Source: Sinorhizobium chiapasense
GTDB lineage: Bacteria > Pseudomonadota > Alphaproteobacteria > Rhizobiales > Rhizobiaceae
Assembly (NCBI RefSeq): GCF_036488675.1
Contig: NZ_CP133148.1
Coordinates: 1,116,001-1,180,000, forward strand
Length of the DNA: 64,000 nucleotides
Reading direction: 5' to 3'
Below the pieces are notes generated by a model. That model was given only the letters and a program-made list of their open reading frames with translations. It did no database searches and had not been told where the DNA came from. How positions within the stretch are numbered: the first letter of the stretch is position 1; every line of letters begins with the position of its first letter. A program made the translations under genes and the position numbers. Shown here piece by piece: positions 8,110 to 19,812 of this stretch.

Positions 8110-8454
8110 ATGACCAGTTTCCTAAAGTTCGATCTGTCTTCCGTCGAAGCGGAACTTGGCGCGCCAGCGTCCGACCGGCTGATTTCCGGGAATCCCGAGT
8201 TTCGCACCTGGAACTTGGAGGAGGCGGGCGGCGCCCTCTATGCGGGCATATGGGAAGCGACGCCCGGAAAGGGGCGGATCGTTTACGACGAATGGGAGTA
8301 TTTCCACATCCTGTCCGGTCATTCGATCGTAACCGAAGAAGGGCATGAGCCCGTTCACCTGCGGGCCGGCGACAGCATGGTCCTCAGACCTGGCTTCAAG
8401 GGAATCTGGGAAGTCGTTGAAACGACTCGCAAGGACTATGTCATCCGCCTGTAA
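8110..8454 (+). CDS. Small cupin-domain protein
   Basis: 114 residues forming a single cupin barrel of the type often called DUF861/COG3450. The segments GGALYAGIWEATPGKGRIVY, EWEYFHILSGHSIVTEEG and LRAGDSMVLRPGFKGIWEV match the two cupin half-motifs, although metal-binding histidines are few. It follows metY by 15 bases, so a role linked to sulfur amino-acid metabolism is possible but unproven. Confidence 0.75.
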   Translation: MTSFLKFDLSSVEAELGAPASDRLISGNPEFRTWNLEEAGGALYAGIWEATPGKGRIVYDEWEYFHILSGHSIVTEEGHEPVHLRAGDSMVLRPGFKGIWEVVETTRKDYVIRL

Positions 8455-8477
8455 TCGCGCTACGCCGCGATCAATGC

Positions 8478-8936
8478 TCAGCCACTTCTATAGGTATCGG
8501 CAAAGCTGCTCGCTGCGATCAGGTTCAGGTCCTTGCGCAGCGCTTCGGACTGCGCCTTGCCGTAGCTTTTATCAAAACGGGCCTGCGCTTCCGTCCATAA
8601 TGCCAGCGCTTCCTCTTGTTTCCTTAAGCCGAGTGGGGTGAGTTGCACCCGTTTCACGCGGCGGTCATTTCGATCGGGCACGAGTTCGACGTAGCCGTCG
8701 CGAACGAGCGGCTTCAGTGTGTGGCCGAGCGCCGAGAGATCCATGACCATGAGGTCGGCGAGCGTCTTTAGCGAGGCGTCACCGCTTCGCCAGATCTGGC
8801 TCAGCAGAGAGAATTGCGTGATCTTGAGGCCGCTTGCGGCGAGGACATCATCATAAAGCTGGCTCAGTTGGCGCGAAGCGCGCCTCAACGCAGTGTTGGT
8901 GCAGACGTCCCATACGCCGATATCGTCTTTCGTCAC
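8478..8936 (-). CDS. MarR-family transcriptional regulator
   Basis: 152 residues with a winged helix-turn-helix (about residues 35-100: LLSQIWRSGDASLKTLADLM, then the wing PDRNDRRVKRVQLTPLG). The reading frame extends to a GTG at 8981, but those extra codons lie inside a RIME-like repeat. The GTG at 8936, preceded by GAGGAGG, is the better start. It is divergent from the short-chain dehydrogenase gene, with the repeat between them, so it may regulate that gene. The ligand is unknown. Confidence 0.82.
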   Translation of the reverse strand: MTKDDIGVWDVCTNTALRRASRQLSQLYDDVLAASGLKITQFSLLSQIWRSGDASLKTLADLMVMDLSALGHTLKPLVRDGYVELVPDRNDRRVKRVQLTPLGLRKQEEALALWTEAQARFDKSYGKAQSEALRKDLNLIAASSFADTYRSG

Positions 8937-8961
8937 CGATCGCCTCCTCTGCGCTGCCGCG

Positions 8962-9072
8962 CTAGAGCATCCTGCTTTCACGTGGGTTCACTGAAAGCAG
9001 AAGGATGCTCTAGATTCAAAACTTTGGAGCGTCCGTTGCGCGTTCATTTGAACGCGCGGCGCTCTAGCACTT
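8962..9072. repeat. RIME-like element with two palindromes, copy 2
   Basis: Two nested palindromes in tandem. The first runs from CTAGAGCATCCTGCTTTCA to its mirror ending GGATGCTCTAG. The second has arms around GCGCGTTCATTTGAACGCGC and ends GGCGCTCTAGC. The same two-part structure occurs at 57796-57958, in the opposite order. This matches the description of RIME1 in Sinorhizobium as a mosaic of two large palindromes. Confidence 0.75.
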
Positions 9073-9157
9073 TCGTAGTGTCTCCCTTGTCGAGCGTCCA
9101 GTTGCGGCTTATATAGTGGCATATGCCAGTAAATCGAAGCCACGAACGGAGTGAGAA

Positions 9158-9973
9158 ATGAATGCAGCAGTCTACAAGGGAACGGCGCTGGTCACCGGCG
9201 CCTCTTCCGGTATCGGCGCCACCTATGCGGACCGTCTGGCGCAACGCGGGCATAATCTCGTTCTGGTCGCACGTGATGAAAAGCGCCTGCGCGAACTCGC
9301 CGCCCGCCTTGGCACGCAATACGGCGTAAAAATCGATGTCCTCAGAGCGGATTTGACGTCGAAGGAAGATGTGCGAACTGTCGAGAAACGGTTGCGCGAA
9401 GACGAGGCGATCGAGCTTCTCGTCAACAATGCCGGTATCGGGCCGAAGGGACCGCTGTTGAACGACGACCCTGACTATCTCGACACCATGATCGACCTCA
9501 ACGTCGTCGCCGTAAACCGTCTTGCAGTCGCCGCAGCCCAGGTCTTTGCCGAACGCGGCAGGGGTGCAATCATCAATATCGCCTCGGTCGTCGCGCTCGT
9601 TCCAGAGCGCTTCAACGGCACGTACAATGCAAGCAAGGCATTCGTGCTCAACCTCACGCAAGCGATCAATGCGGAAGTCGCCGACAAGGGCGTGAAGGTT
9701 CAAGCCGTCTTGCCGGGCCTCACCCGCACGGAGATCTTCGAACGCGCGGGCGTGTCGTCGAGCCGGTTCGATCCGTCGATGGTCATGGATGTGACCGACA
9801 TGGTCGATGCGGCCCTTGCGGGCTTCGATCAGGGCGAACTGATCACGATTCCCTCACTGCCGGATCCGCGCGACTGGCAGGCTTTCTTCGAGGCGCGCAT
9901 GGTGCTCGCACCCAATCTCTCTCACGACCGCCCGGCGGAGCGCTACGGCGTGCGGCGGGCCGAGGCTGTCTAA
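9158..9973 (+). CDS. Short-chain dehydrogenase/reductase
   Basis: 271 residues of the classical SDR family. The NAD(P)-binding loop is TGASSGIGATYADRLAQRG, followed by LLVNNAGIG and the catalytic pair in FNGTYNASKAF (Tyr-x-x-x-Lys), with serine upstream in NIASVVAL. It is an NAD(P)-dependent oxidoreductase of unknown substrate. ATG follows GGAGTGAGAA. It is divergent from a MarR regulator and convergent with the cytochrome P450. Confidence 0.87.
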   Translation: MNAAVYKGTALVTGASSGIGATYADRLAQRGHNLVLVARDEKRLRELAARLGTQYGVKIDVLRADLTSKEDVRTVEKRLREDEAIELLVNNAGIGPKGPLLNDDPDYLDTMIDLNVVAVNRLAVAAAQVFAERGRGAIINIASVVALVPERFNGTYNASKAFVLNLTQAINAEVADKGVKVQAVLPGLTRTEIFERAGVSSSRFDPSMVMDVTDMVDAALAGFDQGELITIPSLPDPRDWQAFFEARMVLAPNLSHDRPAERYGVRRAEAV

Positions 9974-10003
9974 CCCAATCTCTGCCGCCGCTCGATCCGC
10001 CGG

Positions 10004-11251
10004 CTACCAGATGAGATCCAGGCGATCCAGGCCGTGGAAATGGAAGCTATCCTTGACATGCGGCTCGTTCTTGAGCCGCATGCCCGGCAGGCGTCGGAAA
10101 AGGATCGGCAGGGAAAGCTTGAGTTCGAGGCGCGCGAGCGGCGCACCGATGCAAAAGTGCAGACCCGCACCGAACGAAACATTCGGGCCTTCGTCGCGAT
10201 CCGGTCTGAACGTGCCGGGTGCCGAGAACTTCCGCGGATCGACATTGGCCGCACCCAGCATCAGCCCGATCTTGTCACCCTTCCTGAGGGCGATGCCGTC
10301 CTCGAGCTCGATATCCGCCAGCACATAGCGCTGGAAGATATGCAGCGGTGCCGCGAAGCGCAGGCATTCTTCGACAGTCCGTTCCGTCGATTCCTCGGTT
10401 GCGAAGAGTTCAGCCGGGGAAAGACCCGATTGAAGGATCGTGCGCACGGCATTACCGATCTGATGGACCGTTGCCTCGTGACCGGCATTCAAGAGCAACA
10501 CGGTCGTCGAGATCAGTTCGGCGTCCGACAGTCGCTCCCCATCCTTCTCCGAAACGATCATATGCGTCAGCAGGTCGTCGCCCGGATCAGAGCGCTTTTC
10601 AGCGATGACGTCGCTCAGATAGGCGGCGAATTCGGCGGACGCCTGATTGGCGTCGAGCTCCGTTTCGAAGGTCGGATTGAAGACGTACATCCGGACCATG
10701 CGATGCGACCAGTCGAGAAGGCGAGGGGCCGCGTCCACTGGAATCCCCAGCATGCGCGCGATGATGGTCACCGGGATCGTCTCGGCATACGTCTTCAGCA
10801 ATTCGACCTCGCCGTTCTTCTCGAAACTATCGATGACGGCGTGCGAAAGCGTCTCTATCTCGGGTCTAAGCTGTTCGATCTGCCGCGAAACAAAAGCGCG
10901 GTTGACGAGCGTCCTCAGCCGCGTGTGCGCCGGCGGCTCCAGTTCCAGCAGCGAATGCGCCTCCAGCGCATCGAAATCCTTCAGATGCGGTTTCGGCTCG
11001 GGCATTCCAAGTTCGTCGCGCGTCGCGACATGCAGGATCTGGCGACCGAAACGGCGGTCACGCAGAAGGCCGTTCACCTGATCATAGCCGGCAAAATACC
11101 ATTGCTGCCGTTCCTCCCAGAAGAAGGCCGGACATTGCGCATGGAGGGCCGCATAGGCCGGGAGCGGATTGCGGAAGAAGTCCGGATTGCGAACGTCGAG
11201 AGAAACGCGACGGCTGGAACCGTTGATCGAAATACCGGGAACTTCGGGCAT
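10004..11251 (-). CDS. Cytochrome P450
   Basis: 415 residues, the size of a soluble bacterial class I P450 needing a separate ferredoxin and reductase (none adjacent). The heme-binding loop is FGAGLHFCIGAPLARLE with the cysteine ligand near residue 367. The I-helix oxygen-activation motif is NAGHEATVH, and the ExxR motif is EECLRFAAP. No membrane anchor is present. The substrate is unknown, and the neighbourhood (SDR convergent, nuclease gene divergent) does not define a pathway. Confidence 0.92.
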   Translation of the reverse strand: MPEVPGISINGSSRRVSLDVRNPDFFRNPLPAYAALHAQCPAFFWEERQQWYFAGYDQVNGLLRDRRFGRQILHVATRDELGMPEPKPHLKDFDALEAHSLLELEPPAHTRLRTLVNRAFVSRQIEQLRPEIETLSHAVIDSFEKNGEVELLKTYAETIPVTIIARMLGIPVDAAPRLLDWSHRMVRMYVFNPTFETELDANQASAEFAAYLSDVIAEKRSDPGDDLLTHMIVSEKDGERLSDAELISTTVLLLNAGHEATVHQIGNAVRTILQSGLSPAELFATEESTERTVEECLRFAAPLHIFQRYVLADIELEDGIALRKGDKIGLMLGAANVDPRKFSAPGTFRPDRDEGPNVSFGAGLHFCIGAPLARLELKLSLPILFRRLPGMRLKNEPHVKDSFHFHGLDRLDLIW

Positions 11252-11466
11252 GACTCAACTCTTCACGTATGGGTAGACTCGCTGCTTCATCTGCATCTCT
11301 ATTGCGCCGGACGCCGGTGCCGCAAGCGTAATCGGTCGACGCACGTGTGGTGCAGGCTGTCGATGTGAGATCAATGGTCCTGAACGAACAAGATGCGTGG
11401 CCCGGACTTTTTCGGTAGCACGGGCCTACCTATTTGAGCATGATGCGGCAGCAAGCAGGGAGCGGC

Positions 11467-12324
11467 ATGGCAAAAGTTCATAACAGTTTATCCGCGGGCA
11501 TCCTGGCGGCGATCCGCAAGCGACGGCCCACGGTCGTGGGGCGTGATGCGGCGGTGGATCGCGGGGACATCGTCATAGCTTCCTACAATATCCATAAATG
11601 CGTCGGCACCGATGGCCGGTTTGATCCGGCGCGCACCGGCCAGGTCATCAGCGAGATCGGCGCGGATATTGTCGCCCTGCAGGAAGCGGATCAGCGCTTC
11701 GGCGAACGTGCCGGCCTTCTCGATCTCGAACACCTGCGGCGTGAGGCGCATCTGGTATCGGTGCCGATTTCACCCTTTTCCGCCAAAGGGCACGGCTGGC
11801 ACGGTAACGTCCTCTTGCTGAGAGAAGGGGCGGTTTCTGACATCCGCCAGTTGAAGCTGCCCGGTGTCGAGCCGCGCGGCGCCCTCGTGGTCGACCTCGA
11901 CCTCAAGGCCGGACCGCTACGGGTGATCGCCGCCCACCTTGGACTGTTGCGTCACTCCCGAGCCCAGCAGGCCGAAGCCATTCTGCGTGCTGCCGCCGAC
12001 GGGGTCGGTCGACCAACGCTGCTTATCGGCGACCTCAACGAATGGCGCATGGGCAAGCGTTCATCACTCAAGTTTCTGAGCCCGACCTTTGATCCCTCGC
12101 ACGCGACGGTCGCCAGTTTTCCGTCGCGTTTTCCGCTGCTTCCGCTCGATCGGGTGCTTGGTAATCCGCATCATCTGGTGACGTCCGTGGCGGTGCATGA
12201 CTCGCCGCTCGCGCGTATTGCCTCGGACCATCTGCCGGTAAAGGCATCGATTGACCTGAAGGCCGTTCACAAAAGCGAAAACGATCCGGGTCGCGCCGAG
12301 TTGATCGGGACGGATTCGGCTTAA
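11467..12324 (+). CDS. Endonuclease/exonuclease/phosphatase (EEP) family protein
   Basis: 285 residues with the EEP fold motifs in order: ASYNIHKCVG (Asn), LQEADQRFGERAG (Glu), GDLNEWRMG (Asp and Asn) and ASDHLPVKA (Asp-His). These would build a metal-dependent phosphodiesterase site, but the substrate may be nucleic acid, a lipid head group or a phosphoester. The frame opens at 11434; ATG 11467 follows AGGGAGCGGC. It is 20 bases upstream of a phospholipase-D-like gene, and the two form an evident pair. Confidence 0.82.
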   Translation: MAKVHNSLSAGILAAIRKRRPTVVGRDAAVDRGDIVIASYNIHKCVGTDGRFDPARTGQVISEIGADIVALQEADQRFGERAGLLDLEHLRREAHLVSVPISPFSAKGHGWHGNVLLLREGAVSDIRQLKLPGVEPRGALVVDLDLKAGPLRVIAAHLGLLRHSRAQQAEAILRAAADGVGRPTLLIGDLNEWRMGKRSSLKFLSPTFDPSHATVASFPSRFPLLPLDRVLGNPHHLVTSVAVHDSPLARIASDHLPVKASIDLKAVHKSENDPGRAELIGTDSA

Positions 12325-12344
12325 GCAGGCTGAGGCGGCGTGCG

Positions 12345-13904
12345 ATGGTGTCTTGGATTGCGGTTTCTCTCGCCGTTGTGATCGCCGTCGCCGGTGCGGC
12401 GATCCTCTACGTCTACGGGCGGCTCGGACGTCGTCCGCAGGCACAGCCCTCCTTTGCGCTGCCTGTCGCCGAGAACGAAACGGAGATCGACATGGACATC
12501 GGTCTGCTCCTGCTCGATCACCCTCACCAGAGCGGCGTGGCGTTGATATCCGACAACATAGAGGCCTTTGTCGCGAGGGCGCACGCCGCACGGCGAGCCG
12601 GGCGCAGCCTCGACCTGCAATATTATTACTGGAAGGACGATCTGACCGGGTTTCTGCTGACCCGCGAACTCGTCATGGCCGCCGACCGCGGCGTGCGTGT
12701 TCGATTGCTGCTCGACGATATCAATGCGGGGATCCATGATCGCCTGTGCATCTCGCTTGATGCCCATCCGAATATCGACGTGCGCCTGTTCAATCCAAGC
12801 CGGGCGCGGACAGACCGCTTTCGCCGCGGCTTCGAGATGGCTATCCGGGCGTTCAGCGCGACACGCCGCATGCACAACAAACTGTGGGTAGCGGACGGGC
12901 GGTTGGCGATTGCCGGCGGGCGCAATATTGGCGATGCCTATTTCGACGCGGCCGAACTCTCGAACTTTCGCGATCTGGATGTGTGGATGAGTGGACCGGT
13001 CGTCGATCAGGCGACAGAGATGTTCGATCGCTATTGGAACAGCGCCTCCGTCCTGCCGATCGCGGCGCTGCGTACGCCGCGCAAGCAATTTCTGCCGGCG
13101 CTGCGTGAAACGCTCGATGCGTTTGCCCGCATCCCCGCCGCGCGGTTCTACCTGGAACAGGTCGGCAAGGCGGTCGCAGAGAAGGGGTGCTTTCGGGGCA
13201 GCCGCCCGCTCCACCGGAGCGCGGATGTCCGTATTGCCTTCGATCCGCCTGAAAAGGCGCTGATGCAGAAGCGCCAGAACTGGCTGCTGCGTGAACTCTT
13301 TCCACTGATCAACGCCGCCAAGCGTGATCTGCGCATCATCTCCCCCTACTTCATCCCGGGCGCCGAAGGAACGCGCGAACTGACAGCGCTCGCCAAGAAG
13401 GGGGCGAAGGTGGCCGTGCTGACGAATTCGCTCGCCGCCACGGACGTCGCGGCTGTACATGGTGGCTATATGAAATATCGCAAAGGGCTGCTGCGCGGCG
13501 GAATAGATCTGTTCGAACTCAAGGAGCGTGGCGATTTCATCGACCGTCACCGCATGTCTCTGTTCGGCGCCCGCAATGCAAGCCTGCACACCAAGGCCTT
13601 CGTCATCGACGGGATGATCGGATATGTCGGCTCGATGAATTTCGATCCGCGTTCGGCCTCGCTCAACACGGAAATGGGGGTCGTATTTTCGGATGAGGCT
13701 CTGGCTAAAGAACTTCAGTCGATATTCGACGACGAGACATTGCCGGAGATGAGTTATAGGCTGGCGTTGGAGAATGGCAGGCCGGTCTGGCGTGATCGCT
13801 CGAACCGAACGGAAAGATTGCTGCGGCGCGAGCCGGATGCCGGTATTCTTCGGCGGCTGATCGCCGGAGCAATCCGCTTCTTGCCGCTGGAGTCCCAACT
13901 ATGA
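12345..13904 (+). CDS. Phospholipase D-like / cardiolipin synthase-type membrane protein
   Basis: 519 residues. One N-terminal membrane segment (VSWIAVSLAVVIAVAGAAIL) is followed by two PLD repeats with HKD motifs: HNKLWVADGRLAIAGGRN near residue 176 and HTKAFVIDGMIGYVGSMNF near residue 415. The length and domain layout resemble bacterial cardiolipin synthases, but PLD-family transphosphatidylases and phosphodiesterases look alike. It is translated right after an EEP-family protein, suggesting a shared task in phospholipid or phosphodiester turnover. Confidence 0.83.
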   Translation: MVSWIAVSLAVVIAVAGAAILYVYGRLGRRPQAQPSFALPVAENETEIDMDIGLLLLDHPHQSGVALISDNIEAFVARAHAARRAGRSLDLQYYYWKDDLTGFLLTRELVMAADRGVRVRLLLDDINAGIHDRLCISLDAHPNIDVRLFNPSRARTDRFRRGFEMAIRAFSATRRMHNKLWVADGRLAIAGGRNIGDAYFDAAELSNFRDLDVWMSGPVVDQATEMFDRYWNSASVLPIAALRTPRKQFLPALRETLDAFARIPAARFYLEQVGKAVAEKGCFRGSRPLHRSADVRIAFDPPEKALMQKRQNWLLRELFPLINAAKRDLRIISPYFIPGAEGTRELTALAKKGAKVAVLTNSLAATDVAAVHGGYMKYRKGLLRGGIDLFELKERGDFIDRHRMSLFGARNASLHTKAFVIDGMIGYVGSMNFDPRSASLNTEMGVVFSDEALAKELQSIFDDETLPEMSYRLALENGRPVWRDRSNRTERLLRREPDAGILRRLIAGAIRFLPLESQL

Positions 13905-14054
13905 AAGCGCGACGTTTCAAGCGCGGCGAGCTTTACCGATCGTTTACCGATGCGTCCGCAATGCATGTGAGCAATCGGGGAAGGCGGGCATGTGGAGGAG
14001 GGCGGACCTTGAGGCGGATGGCCCGCGACCATTATGCCTATCGAATGTTCGCGA

Positions 14055-14084
14055 CTTGAAGTGAAGGGCATTGACACTCTATGT
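14055..14084 (+). promoter_or_regulatory. Possible promoter of clpP
   Basis: CTTGAA (14055-14060), an 18-nt spacer and CTATGT (14079-14084) stand about 70 bases upstream of clpP. The -35 matches both the rhizobial housekeeping and heat-shock (RpoH) consensus, and the -10 fits the housekeeping form better. A second TTGACA at 14071 lacks a good -10. Confidence 0.4.
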
Positions 14085-14153
14085 AAGGATAGAGGCTTAT
14101 CCGATGATTCCCGGTCCGCGAGGGATTGCGGCCCCGATTGATGAAGGTTCGAT

Positions 14154-14786
14154 ATGAGAAATCCAGTTGATACGGCCATGGCGCTGGTGCCGATGGTTGT
14201 TGAGCAGACCAACCGCGGCGAACGTTCTTACGATATCTATTCGCGCCTGCTCAAGGAGCGGATCATCTTTCTGACAGGCCCGGTCGAAGATCAGATGGCA
14301 ACGCTTGTATGCGCCCAGCTGCTTTTCCTCGAGGCTGAAAATCCGAAAAAGGAAATCGCGCTCTACATCAATTCGCCCGGCGGCGTCGTGACGGCCGGCA
14401 TGGCGATCTACGATACGATGCAGTTCATCAAGCCGGCTGTCTCGACGCTCTGCATCGGACAGGCGGCATCCATGGGTTCGCTGTTGTTGGCGGCGGGTCA
14501 CAAGGACATGCGTTTCGCGACGCCCAATTCCCGCATCATGGTGCATCAGCCTTCCGGCGGCTTCCAGGGGCAGGCGTCCGATATCGAGCGGCATGCGAGA
14601 GACATTCTGAAGATGAAGCGCCGGCTGAACGAGGTCTATGTCAAGCATTGCGGACGGACCTATGAAGAGGTCGAACAGACGCTCGATCGCGACCATTTCA
14701 TGAGCTCCGAGGAGGCTCTGGACTGGGGTCTGATCGACAAGGTCATCACGTCGCGTGAGGCAGCCGAAGGCGCCGAACAGGCTTGA
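14154..14786 (+). CDS. clpP: ATP-dependent Clp protease proteolytic subunit
   Basis: 210 residues, the standard ClpP length. The catalytic serine is in [12 protein letters not shown] (Ser106), the histidine in MVHQPSGG (His131), and the aspartate in the [12 protein letters not shown] segment. [20 protein letters not shown] is the family signature. It forms tetradecameric barrels that pair with ClpX, encoded downstream. Rhizobia carry several clpP copies; this is the one linked to clpX. A short hairpin with a TTTT tail overlaps its stop. Confidence 0.96.
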   Translation: MRNPVDTAMALVPMVVEQTNRGERSYDIYSRLLKERIIFLTGPVEDQMATLVCAQLLFLEAENPKKEIALYINSPGGVVTAGMAIYDTMQFIKPAVSTLCIGQAASMGSLLLAAGHKDMRFATPNSRIMVHQPSGGFQGQASDIERHARDILKMKRRLNEVYVKHCGRTYEEVEQTLDRDHFMSSEEALDWGLIDKVITSREAAEGAEQA

Positions 14787-15075
14787 TTTCAAGCTTTTGT
14801 GTCACCACCGATGCAATTGTGACACATTTGTAATAGCTAAGGGGCTTTATCGACAGGGTAAAGCCGTTAATATGAACCAAAGCGCTGTGTCGGAGTTTCG
14901 AAACACGGTGCTCGGGTTTCGGCGGGAGAGTCGTTGCGGCCGAAATTCAGGCGATTGCCTGGTACGGTGAGTACTCCCAAGAACCTTGCGATGGGTGGCA
15001 AGCTTTTACGCAAGGCGAATTGAGTGGTCCGGGATATCTTTCCGAAGGTGTCCGGCGTGCTGGAAGGAAGTGGAA

Positions 15076-16353
15076 ATGAGCAAGGTCAGCGGTAGCAACG
15101 GCGGTGACTCGAAAAATACCCTCTATTGTTCGTTTTGCGGCAAGAGCCAGCATGAGGTTCGCAAGCTGATCGCAGGGCCGACCGTGTTCATCTGCGACGA
15201 ATGCGTCGAACTTTGCATGGACATCATCCGCGAAGAGAACAAGACCTCGATGGTCAAGTCGCGCGATGGCGTTCCCACTCCGCAGGAAATCATCAAGGTT
15301 CTCGACGAATATGTCATCGGCCAGCAGCAGGCCAAGCGCATCCTGTCGGTCGCCGTTCACAACCATTACAAGCGCCTCGCGCATGCCGCGAAAAGCAGCG
15401 ACGTGGAACTGGCAAAATCGAACATCATGCTCGTCGGGCCGACCGGTTGCGGCAAGACTTACCTGGCGCAGACCCTGGCGCGGATCATCGACGTTCCCTT
15501 CACCATGGCCGACGCGACGACCTTGACGGAAGCGGGCTATGTTGGCGAGGACGTCGAGAACATCATCCTGAAGCTGCTGCAGGCCGCCGACTACAATGTC
15601 GAGCGTGCTCAGCGCGGCATCGTCTATATCGACGAAGTCGACAAGATTTCGCGCAAGTCGGACAATCCTTCAATCACCCGCGACGTCTCCGGCGAAGGCG
15701 TGCAGCAGGCCCTCTTGAAGATCATGGAAGGCACTGTTGCGTCGGTACCGCCGCAGGGTGGCCGCAAACATCCGCAGCAGGAGTTCCTGCAGGTGGACAC
15801 GACGAACATCCTGTTCATCTGCGGCGGCGCCTTTGCTGGGCTCGACAAGATCATTTCGGCTCGTGGTGAAAAGACGTCGATCGGCTTCGGTGCCACGGTG
15901 CGCGCTCCCGAAGATCGCCGCGTGGGCGAGGTATTGCGGGAGCTTGAGCCGGAAGATCTGGTCAAGTTCGGCCTGATCCCCGAGTTCATCGGCCGTCTGC
16001 CGGTTCTGGCAACACTCGAGGATCTCGATGAGGATGCACTGATCCAGATTCTTTCGGAGCCGAAGAACGCCCTGGTCAAGCAGTATCAGCGCCTGTTCGA
16101 AATGGAGGACGTCGAGTTGACCTTCCACGAGGACGCGCTGCGCGAAATCGCTCGACGCGCCATCGTGCGCAAGACCGGTGCTCGCGGCCTGCGCTCCATC
16201 ATGGAAAAGATTCTGCTCGACACGATGTTCGAACTGCCGACCCTCGAAGGCGTTCGCGAGGTTGTGATATCGGATGAGGTGGTCAAGGGAACCGCACGAC
16301 CGCTCTACATCTACTCGGAGCGGTCCGAAGAGAAGACCAACGTTTCGGCGTAG
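15076..16353 (+). CDS. clpX: ATP-dependent Clp protease ATP-binding subunit ClpX
   Basis: 425 residues. The N-terminal C4 zinc finger ([11 protein letters not shown] ... CDECVELC) is followed by the AAA+ module with Walker [12 protein letters not shown] (about residue 120) and Walker B YIDEVDKI. The [10 protein letters not shown] pore region is present. The frame is open to 14986, but the ATG at 15076 follows GGAAGGAAG and matches the family start [10 protein letters not shown]. It unfolds substrates for ClpP; in alphaproteobacteria ClpXP degrades cell-cycle regulators such as CtrA. It is separated from clpP by 289 bases and so may have its own promoter. Confidence 0.98.
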   Translation: MSKVSGSNGGDSKNTLYCSFCGKSQHEVRKLIAGPTVFICDECVELCMDIIREENKTSMVKSRDGVPTPQEIIKVLDEYVIGQQQAKRILSVAVHNHYKRLAHAAKSSDVELAKSNIMLVGPTGCGKTYLAQTLARIIDVPFTMADATTLTEAGYVGEDVENIILKLLQAADYNVERAQRGIVYIDEVDKISRKSDNPSITRDVSGEGVQQALLKIMEGTVASVPPQGGRKHPQQEFLQVDTTNILFICGGAFAGLDKIISARGEKTSIGFGATVRAPEDRRVGEVLRELEPEDLVKFGLIPEFIGRLPVLATLEDLDEDALIQILSEPKNALVKQYQRLFEMEDVELTFHEDALREIARRAIVRKTGARGLRSIMEKILLDTMFELPTLEGVREVVISDEVVKGTARPLYIYSERSEEKTNVSA

Positions 16354-16374
16354 TCGCTCTCTCACGAATGTTTG

Positions 16375-16400
16375 AAAAGCCCGCCGCGAGCGGGCTTTTT
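16375..16400 (+). terminator. Rho-independent terminator of clpX
   Basis: A perfect 10-bp stem AAAAGCCCGC / GCGGGCTTTT with a 5-nt loop is followed by T. It begins 21 bases after the clpX stop, indicating that lon is transcribed separately. Confidence 0.88.
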
Positions 16401-16615
16401 CATTTCGTGCACATAGCTGTTGAGATGGGGCCTCTGCCCGTTCGATTTAATGAAACTTTGGTTGCTAAAGTGCAGTAACAACGCGATGATGCGACGATTC
16501 AGTGAAGGCCCGTTCGCTGCCTGTCGTTGATGTTTCGGCGTCCTTCCGCAAGGTCCGCAACAGCGTTCAAGCGTAAGGGACGGGAACTGTTCATGAAAGG
16601 GAGACTGCGCCGTAC

Positions 16616-16646
16616 CTTGAAAAGGCCGCTGTTGCACTCCACTTTC
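16616..16646 (+). promoter_or_regulatory. Putative heat-shock (RpoH) promoter of lon
   Basis: CTTGAA (16616-16621), a spacer of exactly 17 bases and CCACTTTC (16639-16646) resemble the rhizobial RpoH form CTTGAA-N17-CCANAT. It lies 78 bases upstream of the lon start. Lon is a classical heat-shock gene in many bacteria, which supports the reading. Confidence 0.5.
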
Positions 16647-16723
16647 ATGAAGAAAAAATGACAGCCGGGAGTGCCATAGGGCTCCCGGGAACGGGCCCGA
16701 AATCGGGACGGAAAGGAAATGAC

Positions 16724-19144
<2,421 letters not shown>

Positions 19145-19205
19145 TCAAGCCCGGGAAGGGGCGGGGGACTGTGTCCCGCTTGCGCCCCTCGCCAGAAAAA
19201 CAAGG

Positions 19206-19232
19206 AAGACCGGCACTTTGCCGGTCTTTTTT
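19206..19232 (+). terminator. Rho-independent terminator of lon
   Basis: A 9-bp stem AAGACCGGC / GCCGGTCTT with a 5-nt loop runs directly into a T-tract (19227-19232), 61 bases after the lon stop. Confidence 0.88.
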
Positions 19233-19365
19233 GTTGTAAAAACCCTCCGCAAGCCTTGCATTCCAAGGGATTAGGCGCAATTGGGAATGGCAAGACGTGG
19301 GCGATGCGCAAGCTGCCCCGGCTTAACAAGACAGTCGTTTCGAACCAATTGAAAGGGGTGGAAAC

Positions 19366-19638
19366 ATGAACAAAAATGAGCTCGTGTCTGCCGTTGCTGA
19401 GAAGGCCGGACTTTCCAAGACCGATGCGTCTTCTGCAGTTGATGCAGTTTTCGAGACCATCCAGGCTGAACTGAAGAACGGTGGCGATATCCGCCTCGTC
19501 GGTTTCGGCAACTTCTCCGTGACCCGCCGCGAAGCCTCGAAGGGCCGCAACCCGTCCACGGGCGCGGAAGTCGACATCCCGGCCCGCAACGTGCCGAAGT
19601 TCACGGCCGGCAAAGGCCTCAAGGACGCTGTCAACTAA
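19366..19638 (+). CDS. hupB: HU-family histone-like DNA-binding protein
   Basis: 90 residues, exactly HU length. It starts MNKNELVSAVAEKAGLSKTD and carries the DNA-contacting arm GRNPSTGAEVDIPARNVPKF. HU binds and bends DNA without sequence specificity and helps organise the nucleoid. ATG follows GAAAGGGGTGG. The lon-hupB order is widespread in proteobacteria. It is monocistronic here: a terminator precedes it, and a terminator-ended region follows. Confidence 0.97.
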   Translation: MNKNELVSAVAEKAGLSKTDASSAVDAVFETIQAELKNGGDIRLVGFGNFSVTRREASKGRNPSTGAEVDIPARNVPKFTAGKGLKDAVN

Positions 19639-19714
19639 TCTGGTGTTTGCGGGTTCCAGAACCCGGGCGAACATCTCATTATACCCTGTTTTGCCGTTTC
19701 CCTTGTGAGAACAT

Positions 19715-19812
19715 AGGCAGCAGAGAGGTTCATGTTTCATCTGCCGCGGCGCCGCTTGATGGCGGAGGCAAGCAAGCAGATCAACTGAGGCCCGGTTCGC
19801 CCGGGCCTCTTT
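19715..19812 (+). ncRNA. Candidate structured small RNA or 3' UTR element downstream of hupB
   Basis: Between the hupB stop and a strong terminator, ATCTGC (19739-19744) pairs with GCAGAT (19776-19781). This encloses a smaller CCGC/GCGG hairpin, and the region then runs into the terminator stem. It could be an independent small RNA or the structured 3' end of the hupB message. No known RNA family was recognised, and no distinct promoter is obvious. Confidence 0.3.
19787..19812 (+). terminator. Rho-independent terminator downstream of hupB
   Basis: GAGGCCCGG / CCGGGCCTC stem of 9 bp with a 5-nt loop containing TTCG, followed by TTTT. It is 149 bases after the hupB stop, unusually distant for a simple hupB terminator, leaving room for a small RNA. 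Confidence 0.85.

Larger units (their letters stand above)
16354..16723. other. clpX-lon intergenic region (370 bp)
   Basis: Holds the clpX terminator, a probable RpoH promoter and the lon leader. I see no coding frame in it with a convincing ribosome binding site. Confidence 0.7.

Noticed and set aside
8937-8981. N-terminal extension of the first MarR protein (GTG at 8981)
   Set aside because: The extra codons are inside a RIME-like repeat, and GTG 8936 with GAGGAGG is the natural start.
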